A stretch of 27,248 nucleotides of DNA from NORP309 sp964564165 (GCA_964564165.1 CAZLZZ010000030.1:1-27248), one strand, 5' to 3'; numbered from the stretch's first letter, positions 7,407-16,286 are shown. Made by a program: numbers and translations. Notes: a model not told the origin generated them from the letters alone.

Positions 7407-8732
7407 ACAGCTATGCCTGAAATTCTTGAGAAGTTAGGTGTAGGATTCAATGATAGAACCGTAAGAAGACTTTTAAGCGAGCTCCGAGTAGAAGAAAAAG
7501 TTATAAAATCAGGCGCAGGCCCAAGTACCCAATACAGAATTGTGAAATCTGCGCATAATCAAATAATAGCACAGACTATAGAGGAAACAGCTTCAAGTTA
7601 TAAGCTTGAAAAAGTATTCAAGCCAAAGTCACTGGGAATAATCAACGCCATTAGGCAACCCATATTTACACGCAAACCTGTAAGTTATATGAAATCATGG
7701 TTGCAAGAATATATTCCCAACCACACATATTACCTTAGTAGCCAACAAAGACAGCAATTACTTGAGGCGGGGAATAGAAACCTGCTAAGTGAGATTCAGC
7801 CAGCAGGCACTTATTCACGCAAAATTCTTAACCGTTTGTTGATAGATTTATCCTATAACTCGTCACGTTTAGAAGGCAATACCTATTCAAAACTAGACAC
7901 AGAAAAGCTATTGGTGCAAGGTTTGAGTCAAACAGATAAATTGGATGCAGAACGGGTGATGATTTTAAACCACAAAGATGCCATAGAATATTTGGTTAGA
8001 AATGCAGAACAATTGGAGGTTTCATACAAAACTATTTGTACCATTCATTATTTATTGTCAGACGGGTTGTTGCCAACTCAACACATGGGTAAAGTAAGAA
8101 ACCAAGGAGTGAGAATTGGTCACTCAAGCTATTATCCGCTTGAAGACAATCGGCGATTAGAGGCAAACCTGCAAATGATTATTGATAAAGCCGCAGCGAT
8201 TATTGACCCTTATGAACAAAGTCTGTTTCTGCTTATTCATATTGCTTATTTACAACCCTTTTTGGACATTAACAAACGCACATCGCGCATAAGTGCCAAT
8301 ATTTCATTGGTCAAATCCAATGTTGTACCCTTGTCATTTAATGAAATCAATCAACAGGATTATATTTCTGCTATGTTGGCTGTTTACGAACTCAATCAAG
8401 TCGCGCCAATGGTAGACTTGTACTGTTTTTCCTATTTGCGAACCTGCCAAGCTTATGATGCAACCGTTGAATCTATAGGTTTTGACCCTATTCGGGTAAA
8501 ATACCGCCGACAACGCCGTGATTTAATTACTTATATCATTCGAAATGTATTAACTGAAAAAGATGTAACTCTGAAGTTACAACAAGTTTGTGAAAGTGCA
8601 ATAACCAATGATGAGCAACAGTTGTTTAAACAATCCGTGTATGATGATTTACGAGAGTTAACGGTCAACACCATTTCTGGTTTGGGTATTAGTGAGGAAG
8701 AATTTGTGGCTTGGAAAATTAAGGATAAGTGA
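7347..8732 (+). CDS. winged-helix / Fic-domain protein with degenerate Fic motif
   Basis: 461 residues. Residues 1-65 look like a winged helix: three helices with NDRTVRRLLSELRVEEKVIKSGAGPSTQYRI as recognition helix and wing. Residues 172-178 (SSRLEGN) match the S-x-x-x-E-G/N inhibitory helix of Fic proteins. The Fic core motif, normally HPFxxGNGRxxR, reads QPFLDINKRTSR (303-314): the catalytic histidine is Gln303, and the G-N-G positions are I-N-K. Fic enzymes usually transfer AMP to protein hydroxyls; without the histidine normal AMPylation is unlikely, although the anion-binding asparagine and arginines remain. The ATG at 7347 is preceded by an in-frame stop at 7332. With its operator-like repeats it may act mainly as a DNA-binding, ligand-sensing regulator; this is inference. 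It stands alone on the plus strand. Confidence 0.85.
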   Translation: MKKNDRKSLILQVLNSKNDRTAMPEILEKLGVGFNDRTVRRLLSELRVEEKVIKSGAGPSTQYRIVKSAHNQIIAQTIEETASSYKLEKVFKPKSLGIINAIRQPIFTRKPVSYMKSWLQEYIPNHTYYLSSQQRQQLLEAGNRNLLSEIQPAGTYSRKILNRLLIDLSYNSSRLEGNTYSKLDTEKLLVQGLSQTDKLDAERVMILNHKDAIEYLVRNAEQLEVSYKTICTIHYLLSDGLLPTQHMGKVRNQGVRIGHSSYYPLEDNRRLEANLQMIIDKAAAIIDPYEQSLFLLIHIAYLQPFLDINKRTSRISANISLVKSNVVPLSFNEINQQDYISAMLAVYELNQVAPMVDLYCFSYLRTCQAYDATVESIGFDPIRVKYRRQRRDLITYIIRNVLTEKDVTLKLQQVCESAITNDEQQLFKQSVYDDLRELTVNTISGLGISEEEFVAWKIKDK

Positions 8733-8798
8733 AATTATTTGATATTACTCATTTACTTTGTAAGGTTATAACATCACAGTCAAAAGATTGTTTTATTG

Positions 8799-8804
8799 TA
8801 TAAT
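8799..8804 (+). promoter_or_regulatory. candidate -10 box of the GIY-YIG gene
   Basis: A consensus TATAAT lies 51 bases before the preferred ATG at 8856. No good -35 hexamer is present at 16-18 bases upstream, so this is a weak call. Confidence 0.3.
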
Positions 8805-8855
8805 AAATGATTAGGACGTATGATTATTCTTGAAATAATTATAGAGGAACAAAAA

Positions 8856-9750
8856 ATGGGCGTCACTACACTGGAATTGTTTTTTATTGATGGGAAACCT
8901 GATGGAATGCTTACAGCAAAAGTATTTGGTTGGACAGGCCACATATTAGTAGCTCCTAGAACAAAATTGTCTGAGGCTCTAAAACGCATTGAAAGCTCAT
9001 ATACTGGAGTTTATACTTTACTAGGAGAAAAAAATGAAGAACCGCTGGCTTACATAGGTGAGGGTGAAAACATTGCTAAACGTATTAAAAGATCACGATA
9101 CCAAAAGAGATTGGTGGACAAGAGTGGTATTAATAACTTCAGCCGCAAATAATCTACATAAAGCTCACGTACAATATATTGAAGCAAGGTTGGTTAGAGA
9201 AGGAATAAATGCATTGAATACAGACTTAGAGAATAATAAAAACCCTTCATTGCCAAGTCTTTCTGAAGCTGATAAAGCAAATATGGAAGCCTTTTTAAGC
9301 CAATTATTAATGATTCTTCCTGCTATAAGAGTCGATTTGTTTACAAGCAAAGTAAAAATAGAGAAAAATGAGAAAAAAAATAAATCTCAATTTATCAAAA
9401 ATAGTCCTGTGTTTGAGTTAATACTAAAAAAAGAAAATATAAAGGCGACTGCTTTTTTAGAGGATGGTGAATTCATAGTTCAGAAAGGTTCGTTGGCAAG
9501 AGGCGATTATATTGGAGAACGTAACAAGAAACATTCGTATTGGAAGCTATATGATAAACTTGTTGAACAAGGTGTCTTAATTAATGCTGGGAAGCATAAA
9601 GTATTTAACTTGAGTTATGCTTTCTCAAGTACAAGCGCTGCAGGTGCAGTTTGTAATGGAAGACCTACGAATGGTCCAAGTGCGTGGAAAATTAAAGGAA
9701 CGCGCAAGGCTTATAAAGATTGGGAAGTTGAAAATTTAGCTGATGACTAA
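8856..9750 (+). pseudogene. GIY-YIG nuclease with C-terminal DUF4357, frameshifted
   Basis: Two frames make one protein. Frame 1 from the ATG at 8856 (AGAGGA 7 bases upstream) gives MGVTTLELFFIDG, then the nuclease half: GVY (51-53), YIG (66-68) and Arg76 in NIAKRIK. Frame 2 continues at 9091 with DHDTKRDWWTRVV, HVQYIEARL (the catalytic Glu, 109) and a DUF4357-like end (AAGAVCNGRPTNGPSAWKIKGT). The shift falls in the AAAA run 9087-9090: with three A the reading is I-K-D-H-D and the product is 297 residues, normal for the family. Options are a real inactivating insertion, a sequencing error, or +1 ribosomal slippage on AAA-AGA. As read, frame 1 ends at 9152 right after the catalytic arginine and would be inactive. 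The substrate and role of this family are not settled; it often appears near defence or mobile genes. Confidence 0.85.
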
Positions 9751-9783
9751 CTTTCTTCCACTGAATTTAAGGGGTTATTGAAA

Positions 9784-9953
9784 CTAGATTTGTAACTATT
9801 TAGCGTATTCTTAAAATTAGCTGTAAGTTATTGATTTATAAGGACACGTAAATACGTCCATGTAAACTCCCGAAAGAATCCATGTTTTCAAAGCCTTATA
9901 AATCAACAACTTACATAAATGAGTTTAAACTCGCTAAATAGTTACCTAGATTT
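9784..9953. mobile_element. 154-bp MITE (9792-9945) with 8-bp target duplication
   Basis: CTAGATTT occurs at 9784-9791 and again at 9946-9953, and the bases in between begin GTAACTATTTAGCG (9792-9805) and end with its exact reverse complement (9932-9945). The 52-bp arms match further inside: 9823-9843 and 9894-9914 are complementary at 20 of 21 positions, with 17 diverged bases between the two matched blocks on each side. The 50-bp centre has no coding capacity and contains TCCATGT twice, 22 bases apart (9857 and 9879). Terminal repeats, target duplication and lack of a transposase gene define a non-autonomous element. GTAA ends with an 8-bp duplication are reminiscent of IS66-type elements, which I offer as a guess. 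This accounts for the whole gene-free stretch 9751-10042. Confidence 0.88.
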
Positions 9954-9999
9954 TACAATGATTAAATCACCATAAGCTGTATTTTAATAATAATTGCGA

Positions 10000-10005
10000 T
10001 ATAAT
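10000..10005 (+). promoter_or_regulatory. candidate -10 box for oadGAB
   Basis: TATAAT 38 bases upstream of the oadG start, in an AT-rich stretch after the MITE. No convincing -35 hexamer is visible. It is the best promoter-like match before the operon. Confidence 0.35.
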
Positions 10006-10042
10006 CTCAAACAATTAAATAATAAAATCAGCAAAACAAATA

Positions 10043-10297
10043 ATGCAATCTATAGAAACCTCAACACAATTATTTTCACAAGCGGCAACTTTGATGGTTG
10101 TGGGTATGGTCTTTGTTTTTGGATTTCTGAGTGTAATGATTTTAGTCATTAAATTTTTAATCACACCATTGGCAAAGAGGTTTCCAGATCATGAACCTGT
10201 AGTTAAGAAATCTATTACAAACCAATCAAAAGAACATTCTGCAGTGGTCGCTGCAATAAGTGTTGCGGTGAAACAATACCGCAAGAAACATCAATAA
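10043..10297 (+). CDS. oadG: oxaloacetate decarboxylase gamma chain (OadG-like)
   Basis: 84 residues: a short N-terminus, one transmembrane helix (about 15-38, LMVVGMVFVFGFLSVMILVI) and a polar, basic C-terminal tail. This is the architecture and length of OadG, the small subunit that anchors the alpha chain to the membrane beta chain and helps bind the zinc of the carboxyltransferase. The sequence itself is too short to be diagnostic; the assignment rests on its place directly before oadA and oadB, the usual G-A-B order. The stop codon lies within the first unit of a 10-bp tandem repeat. No Shine-Dalgarno is evident before the ATG. Confidence 0.85.
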   Translation: MQSIETSTQLFSQAATLMVVGMVFVFGFLSVMILVIKFLITPLAKRFPDHEPVVKKSITNQSKEHSAVVAAISVAVKQYRKKHQ

Positions 10298-10330
10298 ACA
10301 TCAATAAACATCAATAAACATCAATAAATA
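10287..10330. repeat. 10-bp tandem repeat between oadG and oadA
   Basis: TCAATAAACA is repeated at 10291, 10301, 10311 and, with one change, 10321, preceded by a partial unit. The first unit supplies the last codons and stop of oadG (CAT CAA TAA). Because 10 is not a multiple of 3, gain or loss of a unit would alter only the 54-bp spacer and not the OadG protein. Confidence 0.9.
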
Positions 10331-10351
10331 TTATTTATCCTAGGAAAACAC

Positions 10352-12151
10352 ATGTCTGAAAAAAACCCTTCTAAAAAACCTTTAGGTATTACTGAATTAG
10401 TCTTACGAGATGCACACCAGTCTTTGCTCGCCACGCGTATGCGCTTAGAAGATATGCTGCCGATTGCCCCTGTGCTTGATGAAATAGGGTTTTGGTCGAT
10501 TGAGTCTTGGGGTGGGGCGACTTTTGATTCGTGTATTCGATACTTGGGTGAAGATCCTTGGGAGCGTATTCGTGAATTAAAAAAACTTATGCCTAAGACC
10601 AAACAACAAATGTTGTTTAGAGGACAAAATATATTGGGTTATCGCCATTATGCCGATGATTTGGTAGAAAAATTTGTTGAACGTGCTTATGTTAATGGTG
10701 TTGAAGTATTTCGTATTTTTGATGCGATGAACGATGTACGCAACATGCAAAGTGCCATTAAAGCGACAAATGTTGTTGGTGGACATGCGCAAGGTACAAT
10801 GAGTTATACGGTGAGTCCTGTGCATAATCTCCAAGGCTGGCTGACTATGGCTAAACAGCTTGAAGATATGGGTTCTGATTCTTTGTGTATAAAAGATATG
10901 GCTGGTTTGTTGAAACCTTATGATGCCACAGAATTGATTGCTGAAATTAAAAAAGTAGTAGATATACCCATTGCTTTACACTGCCACGCGACCACAGGCT
11001 TGAGTATGGCGACCCACATGAAAGCCATTGATGCGGATATTGATGTGATTGACACCGCGATTTCATCCATGAGTATGACTTATGGACATTCGCCTACAGA
11101 AACCATGATTGCTATTGTCCAAGGAACTCAAAGAGACACAGGTTTGGATATAAACAAGCTTGAAGAAGTGGCCACTTATTTCCGCGAAGTACGTAAGAAA
11201 TACGCTAAATTTGAAGGCAGCCTGAAAGGCATTGATGCGCGAATTTTGACCGCACAAGTGCCAGGTGGCATGTTAACCAATATGGAAATTCAGTTAAAGG
11301 AGCAGGGCGCAGAAGATAAATTGGATGAAGTATTAACAGAAATTCCTAAAGTGCGCAAAGATCTGGGTTTTATTCCATTGGTCACCCCAACTTCTCAAAT
11401 TGTGGGAACCCAAGCGGTGCTAAATGTACTAACGGGTGAAAGATACAAAACCATTACAAGAGAAACCGCAGGTGTACTGAAAGGTGAATATGGAGCAACA
11501 CCAGCAGAAGTTGATTTAGAATTACAAAAACGCGTGTTGGACGGTGCAGAAATAGTGACTTGTCGTCCTGCTGATTTGTTAAAACCCGAAGTTGAAAATC
11601 TTACCCATGAATTAATAAAATTGGCAAAGGAAGAAAACATTACACTTGCCAAAGATGTGATTGATGATGTATTGACTTATGCTTTGTTTCCGCAGATTGG
11701 TTTGAAGTTTTTGAAGAACAGAAATAACAAGGATGCCTTTGAACCAGTTCCACAGGCATCAGATGTTTTGTCACCAGTTGTGGCCGATACAGTTTCAAGT
11801 GCTGCTATTGAAAGTTACTCAGTAAAAGTGGATGGCAAAGTATATGCAGTTGAGGTTGGACCATCTGGAGCAGTAAGCAAAATCGGACATGTAGGGCAGG
11901 TCGAGCAAGTTGAAAACACATCAAAACAAGCCACATCAGCGCAAACGCTAGATGCACCATTGGCAGGAAATATATTTAAAGTCAATGTCAATCCCGGCGA
12001 TCAAATTGCCGAAGGTGATGTGGTGATTGTGATGGAAGCGATGAAAATGGAAACAGAAATACAATCTACATTCACCGGTACTGTGACGGCAGTAAATGTC
12101 AAAGAAGGCGACAATGTGAAAGTTGGTGATCCCTTGTTAGGCATAGGTTGA
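10352..12151 (+). CDS. oadA: oxaloacetate decarboxylase alpha chain OadA (carboxyltransferase-biotin)
   Basis: 599 residues, the normal length. Transfers the C4 carboxyl of oxaloacetate to biotin, leaving pyruvate. The carboxyltransferase barrel opens with ELVLRDAHQSLLATRM, contains SWGGATFD, FRIFDAMND and LHCHATTG (zinc site), and is followed by the conserved PYC/OADA helper region. A flexible Ala/Ser/Gln/Val linker (about 470-530) leads to the biotinyl domain, in which MEAMKMETEI marks the biotinylated Lys565. AGGA (10342-10345) lies 6 bases before the ATG. oadB begins 4 bp after its stop. The peripheral alpha chain works on the cytoplasmic face with OadB and OadG. A sister enzyme, methylmalonyl-CoA decarboxylase, also has B- and G-like subunits, but the alpha chain here is of the OadA type. 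Confidence 0.96.
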   Translation: MSEKNPSKKPLGITELVLRDAHQSLLATRMRLEDMLPIAPVLDEIGFWSIESWGGATFDSCIRYLGEDPWERIRELKKLMPKTKQQMLFRGQNILGYRHYADDLVEKFVERAYVNGVEVFRIFDAMNDVRNMQSAIKATNVVGGHAQGTMSYTVSPVHNLQGWLTMAKQLEDMGSDSLCIKDMAGLLKPYDATELIAEIKKVVDIPIALHCHATTGLSMATHMKAIDADIDVIDTAISSMSMTYGHSPTETMIAIVQGTQRDTGLDINKLEEVATYFREVRKKYAKFEGSLKGIDARILTAQVPGGMLTNMEIQLKEQGAEDKLDEVLTEIPKVRKDLGFIPLVTPTSQIVGTQAVLNVLTGERYKTITRETAGVLKGEYGATPAEVDLELQKRVLDGAEIVTCRPADLLKPEVENLTHELIKLAKEENITLAKDVIDDVLTYALFPQIGLKFLKNRNNKDAFEPVPQASDVLSPVVADTVSSAAIESYSVKVDGKVYAVEVGPSGAVSKIGHVGQVEQVENTSKQATSAQTLDAPLAGNIFKVNVNPGDQIAEGDVVIVMEAMKMETEIQSTFTGTVTAVNVKEGDNVKVGDPLLGIG

Positions 12152-12155
12152 TAAA

Positions 12156-13289
12156 ATGGAACTATTAACCACTCTTTGGCATTCAACAGGATTGGCCAAT
12201 TTTCAAACCGGACAAGTAATAATGATGCTTGTCGGCAGTGGTCTATTGTATTTAGCCATTGTCAAAAAATTTGAACCGTTATTGCTTGTCCCTATCGGTT
12301 TTGGTGCTATTTTGACCAATATTCCTTTGGCTGGTTTTACCGAAATCGGAGGTTTGCTGCATTATATTTATTACGCAGGTATTGATACCGGTATCTTTCC
12401 GTTAATCATCTTTATGGGTGTTGGAGCGATGACAGATTTTGGGGCCTTAATTGCCAATCCAAAGATGTTGTTATTAGGAGCCGCCGCTCAATTTGGTATC
12501 TTTACTACCTTATTTGGAGCCATTGCATTAAATACAATTCCTGGTATAGAATTTAGTTTGCAAGATGCATCAGCCATTGCCATTATTGGTGGAGCAGATG
12601 GCCCTACTGCGATATTTTTAGCCTCAAAATTAGCCCCTGATTTATTGGGTGCAATTGCTGTTGCTGCATATTCTTATATGGCATTGGTGCCAATTATTCA
12701 ACCACCCATCATGCGTGCGCTGACCACCAAGCAGGAAAGGAAAATCCAAATGGTTCAATTGCGACATGTAAGTAAGGTAGAAAAAATCATGTTTCCTTTA
12801 GCTGTCTTGTTGTTAACTATCTTCTTCTTGCCAGCGGCTACACCTTTGGTTGGCATGTTCTGTTTTGGCAATTTGATGCGTGAATCAGGTGTGGTGGATA
12901 GATTGAGCTTTACTTCTCAAAATGAACTTATTAATATTGTGACGATATTTTTAGGATTGGGTGTGGGATCAAGACTCAGTGCTGAAAAATTCTTAAATGT
13001 TGAAACTTTAGGCATATTGGCTTTGGGTGCAGTTGCTTTTTCGATCGGCACAGCCACAGGTGTATTGATGGCGAAATTAATGAATAAATTATCCAAAGAC
13101 CCGATTAACCCATTAATCGGCGCCGCAGGCGTATCAGCTGTGCCAATGGCATCTCGTGTCGTTAATAAAGTGGGTCTTGAAGAAAACCCGCATAATTTTT
13201 TACTGATGCATGCCATGGGCCCCAATGTTGCAGGGGTTCTTGGTTCGGCAGTGGCAGCGGGTGTGTTGTTGGCTTTGGTTGGACAATAA
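12156..13289 (+). CDS. oadB: oxaloacetate decarboxylase beta chain OadB (Na+ pump)
   Basis: 377 residues, strongly hydrophobic with about nine or more membrane helices. It decarboxylates carboxybiotin on OadA and exports sodium ions in the same step. The re-entrant-loop motif GGADGPT (145-151) is present; its Asp148 corresponds to the sodium-binding aspartate of characterised OadB. NPLIGAAGVSAVPMASRV and HAMGPNVAGVLGSAVAAG near the end are also family hallmarks. The gene starts 4 bp after oadA and is translationally coupled to it. No clear terminator hairpin is visible in the 27 bp before the convergent gene. Confidence 0.96.
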   Translation: MELLTTLWHSTGLANFQTGQVIMMLVGSGLLYLAIVKKFEPLLLVPIGFGAILTNIPLAGFTEIGGLLHYIYYAGIDTGIFPLIIFMGVGAMTDFGALIANPKMLLLGAAAQFGIFTTLFGAIALNTIPGIEFSLQDASAIAIIGGADGPTAIFLASKLAPDLLGAIAVAAYSYMALVPIIQPPIMRALTTKQERKIQMVQLRHVSKVEKIMFPLAVLLLTIFFLPAATPLVGMFCFGNLMRESGVVDRLSFTSQNELINIVTIFLGLGVGSRLSAEKFLNVETLGILALGAVAFSIGTATGVLMAKLMNKLSKDPINPLIGAAGVSAVPMASRVVNKVGLEENPHNFLLMHAMGPNVAGVLGSAVAAGVLLALVGQ

Positions 13290-13316
13290 TAAAAAATTAC
13301 AAGTCCTTAATTCGAG

Positions 13317-16286
13317 TTATAAATCAAAACCGTTTTCAAAAATTAAATCAGAAGCAATAAAGCGCAAATCTACGCGTTTAACATTGCCTTGATTATCATA
13401 TATTTCAATAAATATATGGCGTTCTAGTGAGTTTTGTTCAATGGCCTGATTTAGTTGGATTCGGTAAATTCCATCTTCAATTAATGAAACCAAACCACTT
13501 AATTCAGAACCAGCTATTAGCCCATTGATGTCAAAATCAGCCTTGACTGAAAGTGTCGAAAAGTCAATTCCTGTGTTGGCATCAGATAATCCAAATCTAA
13601 TCTCATTGATATCTTGATTGTTGATGTTTGCTCTGGGTTGACTAATAGTTAAGGTTGGTTTGACATCATCAATAAACCAACCAAGATTGGTTCCTCGCGT
13701 TAGAGAAATATCAAGCGGAGCACCTAAATCTATCCAACGGGCAAAGGTCATTTTTTGTTTCATGGTTAATGAATTCATGCCGCCAGCTGGATGCGCAGTA
13801 CTGGCAACAAAATCTAAATCCGCATCATTGGTGTTGGCTCCAACGGGTAAAGTATTGGCATCGCCTGGGGTTGTTTCAGTAGGGTGATCTTCATTGCTCC
13901 AACCATCGAGGCGCTGTCCAAATATTTTCCAGATCAATAAACTTCTGCGGCTTTGGAATTTACGAATATAACGACTGGCATTGCTTTGTCGCCAGACCAG
14001 ATTGGGGATAACTGGTGGATAGCCATAATTGGCAGAACTGTCATCAGCAAGCCTAACATAGTCATTGGGTTTGTTGCTTGAGATGGAAATATCATCTAGT
14101 ACCAGATTTCCAGCCTGTTGAGAACCATTGTGGCAACCAATACACTCTTGCTGCAATAATGGGCGAATATCTTGATAAAACTCAACATCAACAATACCCT
14201 GTTGAACGTCTTCTACTGAATTATTGCCCAGTTCATCACGAGCAATTAAAGGTGTGGAATCAGCCAGATTTAGCACCTGATAATCCACAGCGCTGGCAGC
14301 AGTTCCTGCAAAGGCTAAGCTCATTTGACTGTGGGCATGACAGCCACCACAATCGTTGCGCATTTCTCCAGGGCGTACCTGATGCCACGTTTGCGAAGCA
14401 TTGAGTATCATGCCATTGCGATCAATGGTCTGAAAAGTGAAAGGTGTATCTGCTGGGATTTTGGCTAAAAAACTGGTATCGGGATTACCTTCGCTGTCTA
14501 ATATTGGGTTGTTGTTATTGTCAAACTTACGCAAAGGGATTTCACCCAGTATGCGTAATTTTTCATTGGCATGGCTAATAAAATCTCCAGCATTACTTGA
14601 AGGTGCGTTATCGGGTCCATAACGCCTGTCCATAATCGGTTCCATTGCAACCAAACGCACTGCCCAAATGTCACTGTCTGTATATTTTCCAGCATCGGCC
14701 CCTTGGTAAAACCAATTACTACTGGCGCCATTTTGCGAGGTATTAAAAGGGTCTAAACCATCAAAACTACTCCTTCCAATACCAGGAAATGTGTCTCTTT
14801 TGTAAAAGCTACTGGTGCCTATCAAACCATAGGCAGTTCCTGCGGGCAACTCGGCATGAGCGGTACCATCATTGGGTAACCAGTCTTTTTTTGTTGGTTC
14901 TGTTGTGCCATGTATGGATTTCCAAGGAACTACGGCTCGTGGCCAAGCTTCATTGTAATCTGGGTCATTCTTTATCAAGATTAATTCATCAGGATTCCAG
15001 ACAGGTGTGCTGTTATTTATCACATATAATCCAGCATCATAATAAGGCACAGTGGTTGGACGGTTGAGATCATTGGCAGGCCCTGGTGTCCACACCACCA
15101 ATAAATCATTGTTTGGAGCAGCAGAAGGGTGGGTGAACTTGCCCACTCTTGGGCCATTTATGTCACCGTTAATATCATACAATGGCGCGGCTTTGTCATT
15201 TGGATGGGTCATGGGTGTGATGGCATAATAGCCTTGCGGAGTAAAAGAATCACGAAAGGTAGTTGGTCCAAAACTACCCGATTGATCTATCGGTGGATTC
15301 AAAGCAGGAAAAGGACTGCCAAAAGGAGGTGAATTTGCATCGGGAGGTACCGGAGGTAGAGCATACAAAGCACCAAAACCATTGTTGTTAAGATTGTAAT
15401 ATTGCTCAACTACAATTTCTCCTGATGTCAGTTGGGTAAAAAAATGATACGCATTGGGCGAGGTCATGGCACTGACCAAGGGGTTCCAGTTGCGTCCATC
15501 AGGGTCAATAACCCATACACCCCATAATCGTTGGTCTCTTATGCCTTGTGCTTCATAAGATGAAAACATGATGCGTCCATCTTGTAGAATAGTCGGGTGC
15601 AAAGCAGAACCAATAGTCATTGGCGCAATGTCATGTATATTTGAACCATCAACATCCATAACAAAAAGTTGTAAATTGGGATTGGTAAAACCCCTGGTTG
15701 GTACATAACCATTGCGGTTACTGGTAAACACTAATTTATTGTCAGGCAGTGGCATTGGTCCAAGATTGAGTATTCCATAACCGAGTCGGTTATATTCAGA
15801 TGTTGGATTCAGAGGGTTGCTTTCATCCCAATTACCATTGCCAGTATTTGGAGTGAACTCACCAAAAGTGAGTTGTTGGATTTCTCTGGTTGATAAATTT
15901 ATTCTAAAAATATCAGCACCAAGTATTGGTAGATTCCTTTGGGTGTTAATCTGGGTTAAATCATGAAATAAACTGTAATAAACCCATTGCGCATCAAAAG
16001 AGACAAAGGGATCTGTGACTCCACAAATCATACAGTCTACTAGTATCTCTTCACTACCATCGGGGTGAAGCAATACCAAATCAGCACCAGGATCCATTTT
16101 AGCGGGATGAAAGACTTCAGGCCATGTAGTATTTATATCATCGCCAAATCGAACCTGACGGACATATACGATGTCAAAGTCAACCGCATTAACACCCGCT
16201 TGTAATTTAGATGGGAACGAAAGCAAAACGATGAATAAAAGTGTTATTATTGGCATAATTTTTATTTGGTTATTGTTCCTGTTCAT
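13317..16286 (-). CDS. secreted HzsA-related protein with two CxxCH haem sites
   Basis: 989 residues. Signal peptide about 1-30 (basic start, hydrophobic IITLLFIVLLSF, cleavage near LQA). Residues 35-560 have repeated beta-propeller (PD40/TolB-like) blades, e.g. KLVFTSNRNGY, LQLFVMDVDGSNI and RIMFSSYEAQG. TPFTFQTIDRNGMIL then CGGCH (646-650) and CIGCH (715-719) give two c-type haem attachment motifs. This order resembles the alpha subunit of hydrazine synthase from anammox bacteria, and many bacteria without anammox carry such relatives of unknown function; hydrazine chemistry should not be assumed. Residues about 885-975 look Ig-like and the protein ends SDLIFENGFDL, a tail I have seen on exported proteins of related gammaproteobacteria. 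It should act in the periplasm or outside the cell. The gene stands alone with a promoter divergent from hemB. Confidence 0.82.
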   Translation of the reverse strand: MNRNNNQIKIMPIITLLFIVLLSFPSKLQAGVNAVDFDIVYVRQVRFGDDINTTWPEVFHPAKMDPGADLVLLHPDGSEEILVDCMICGVTDPFVSFDAQWVYYSLFHDLTQINTQRNLPILGADIFRINLSTREIQQLTFGEFTPNTGNGNWDESNPLNPTSEYNRLGYGILNLGPMPLPDNKLVFTSNRNGYVPTRGFTNPNLQLFVMDVDGSNIHDIAPMTIGSALHPTILQDGRIMFSSYEAQGIRDQRLWGVWVIDPDGRNWNPLVSAMTSPNAYHFFTQLTSGEIVVEQYYNLNNNGFGALYALPPVPPDANSPPFGSPFPALNPPIDQSGSFGPTTFRDSFTPQGYYAITPMTHPNDKAAPLYDINGDINGPRVGKFTHPSAAPNNDLLVVWTPGPANDLNRPTTVPYYDAGLYVINNSTPVWNPDELILIKNDPDYNEAWPRAVVPWKSIHGTTEPTKKDWLPNDGTAHAELPAGTAYGLIGTSSFYKRDTFPGIGRSSFDGLDPFNTSQNGASSNWFYQGADAGKYTDSDIWAVRLVAMEPIMDRRYGPDNAPSSNAGDFISHANEKLRILGEIPLRKFDNNNNPILDSEGNPDTSFLAKIPADTPFTFQTIDRNGMILNASQTWHQVRPGEMRNDCGGCHAHSQMSLAFAGTAASAVDYQVLNLADSTPLIARDELGNNSVEDVQQGIVDVEFYQDIRPLLQQECIGCHNGSQQAGNLVLDDISISSNKPNDYVRLADDSSANYGYPPVIPNLVWRQSNASRYIRKFQSRRSLLIWKIFGQRLDGWSNEDHPTETTPGDANTLPVGANTNDADLDFVASTAHPAGGMNSLTMKQKMTFARWIDLGAPLDISLTRGTNLGWFIDDVKPTLTISQPRANINNQDINEIRFGLSDANTGIDFSTLSVKADFDINGLIAGSELSGLVSLIEDGIYRIQLNQAIEQNSLERHIFIEIYDNQGNVKRVDLRFIASDLIFENGFDL

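Noticed and set aside
10287..10330. CRISPR or iteron origin
   Set aside because: Head-to-tail 10-mers without spacers and no replication genes; a simple tandem repeat.
13290..13316. Terminator between oadB and the convergent gene
   Set aside because: Only a 4-bp GGAC/GTCC pairing with a large A-rich loop and no T-run.
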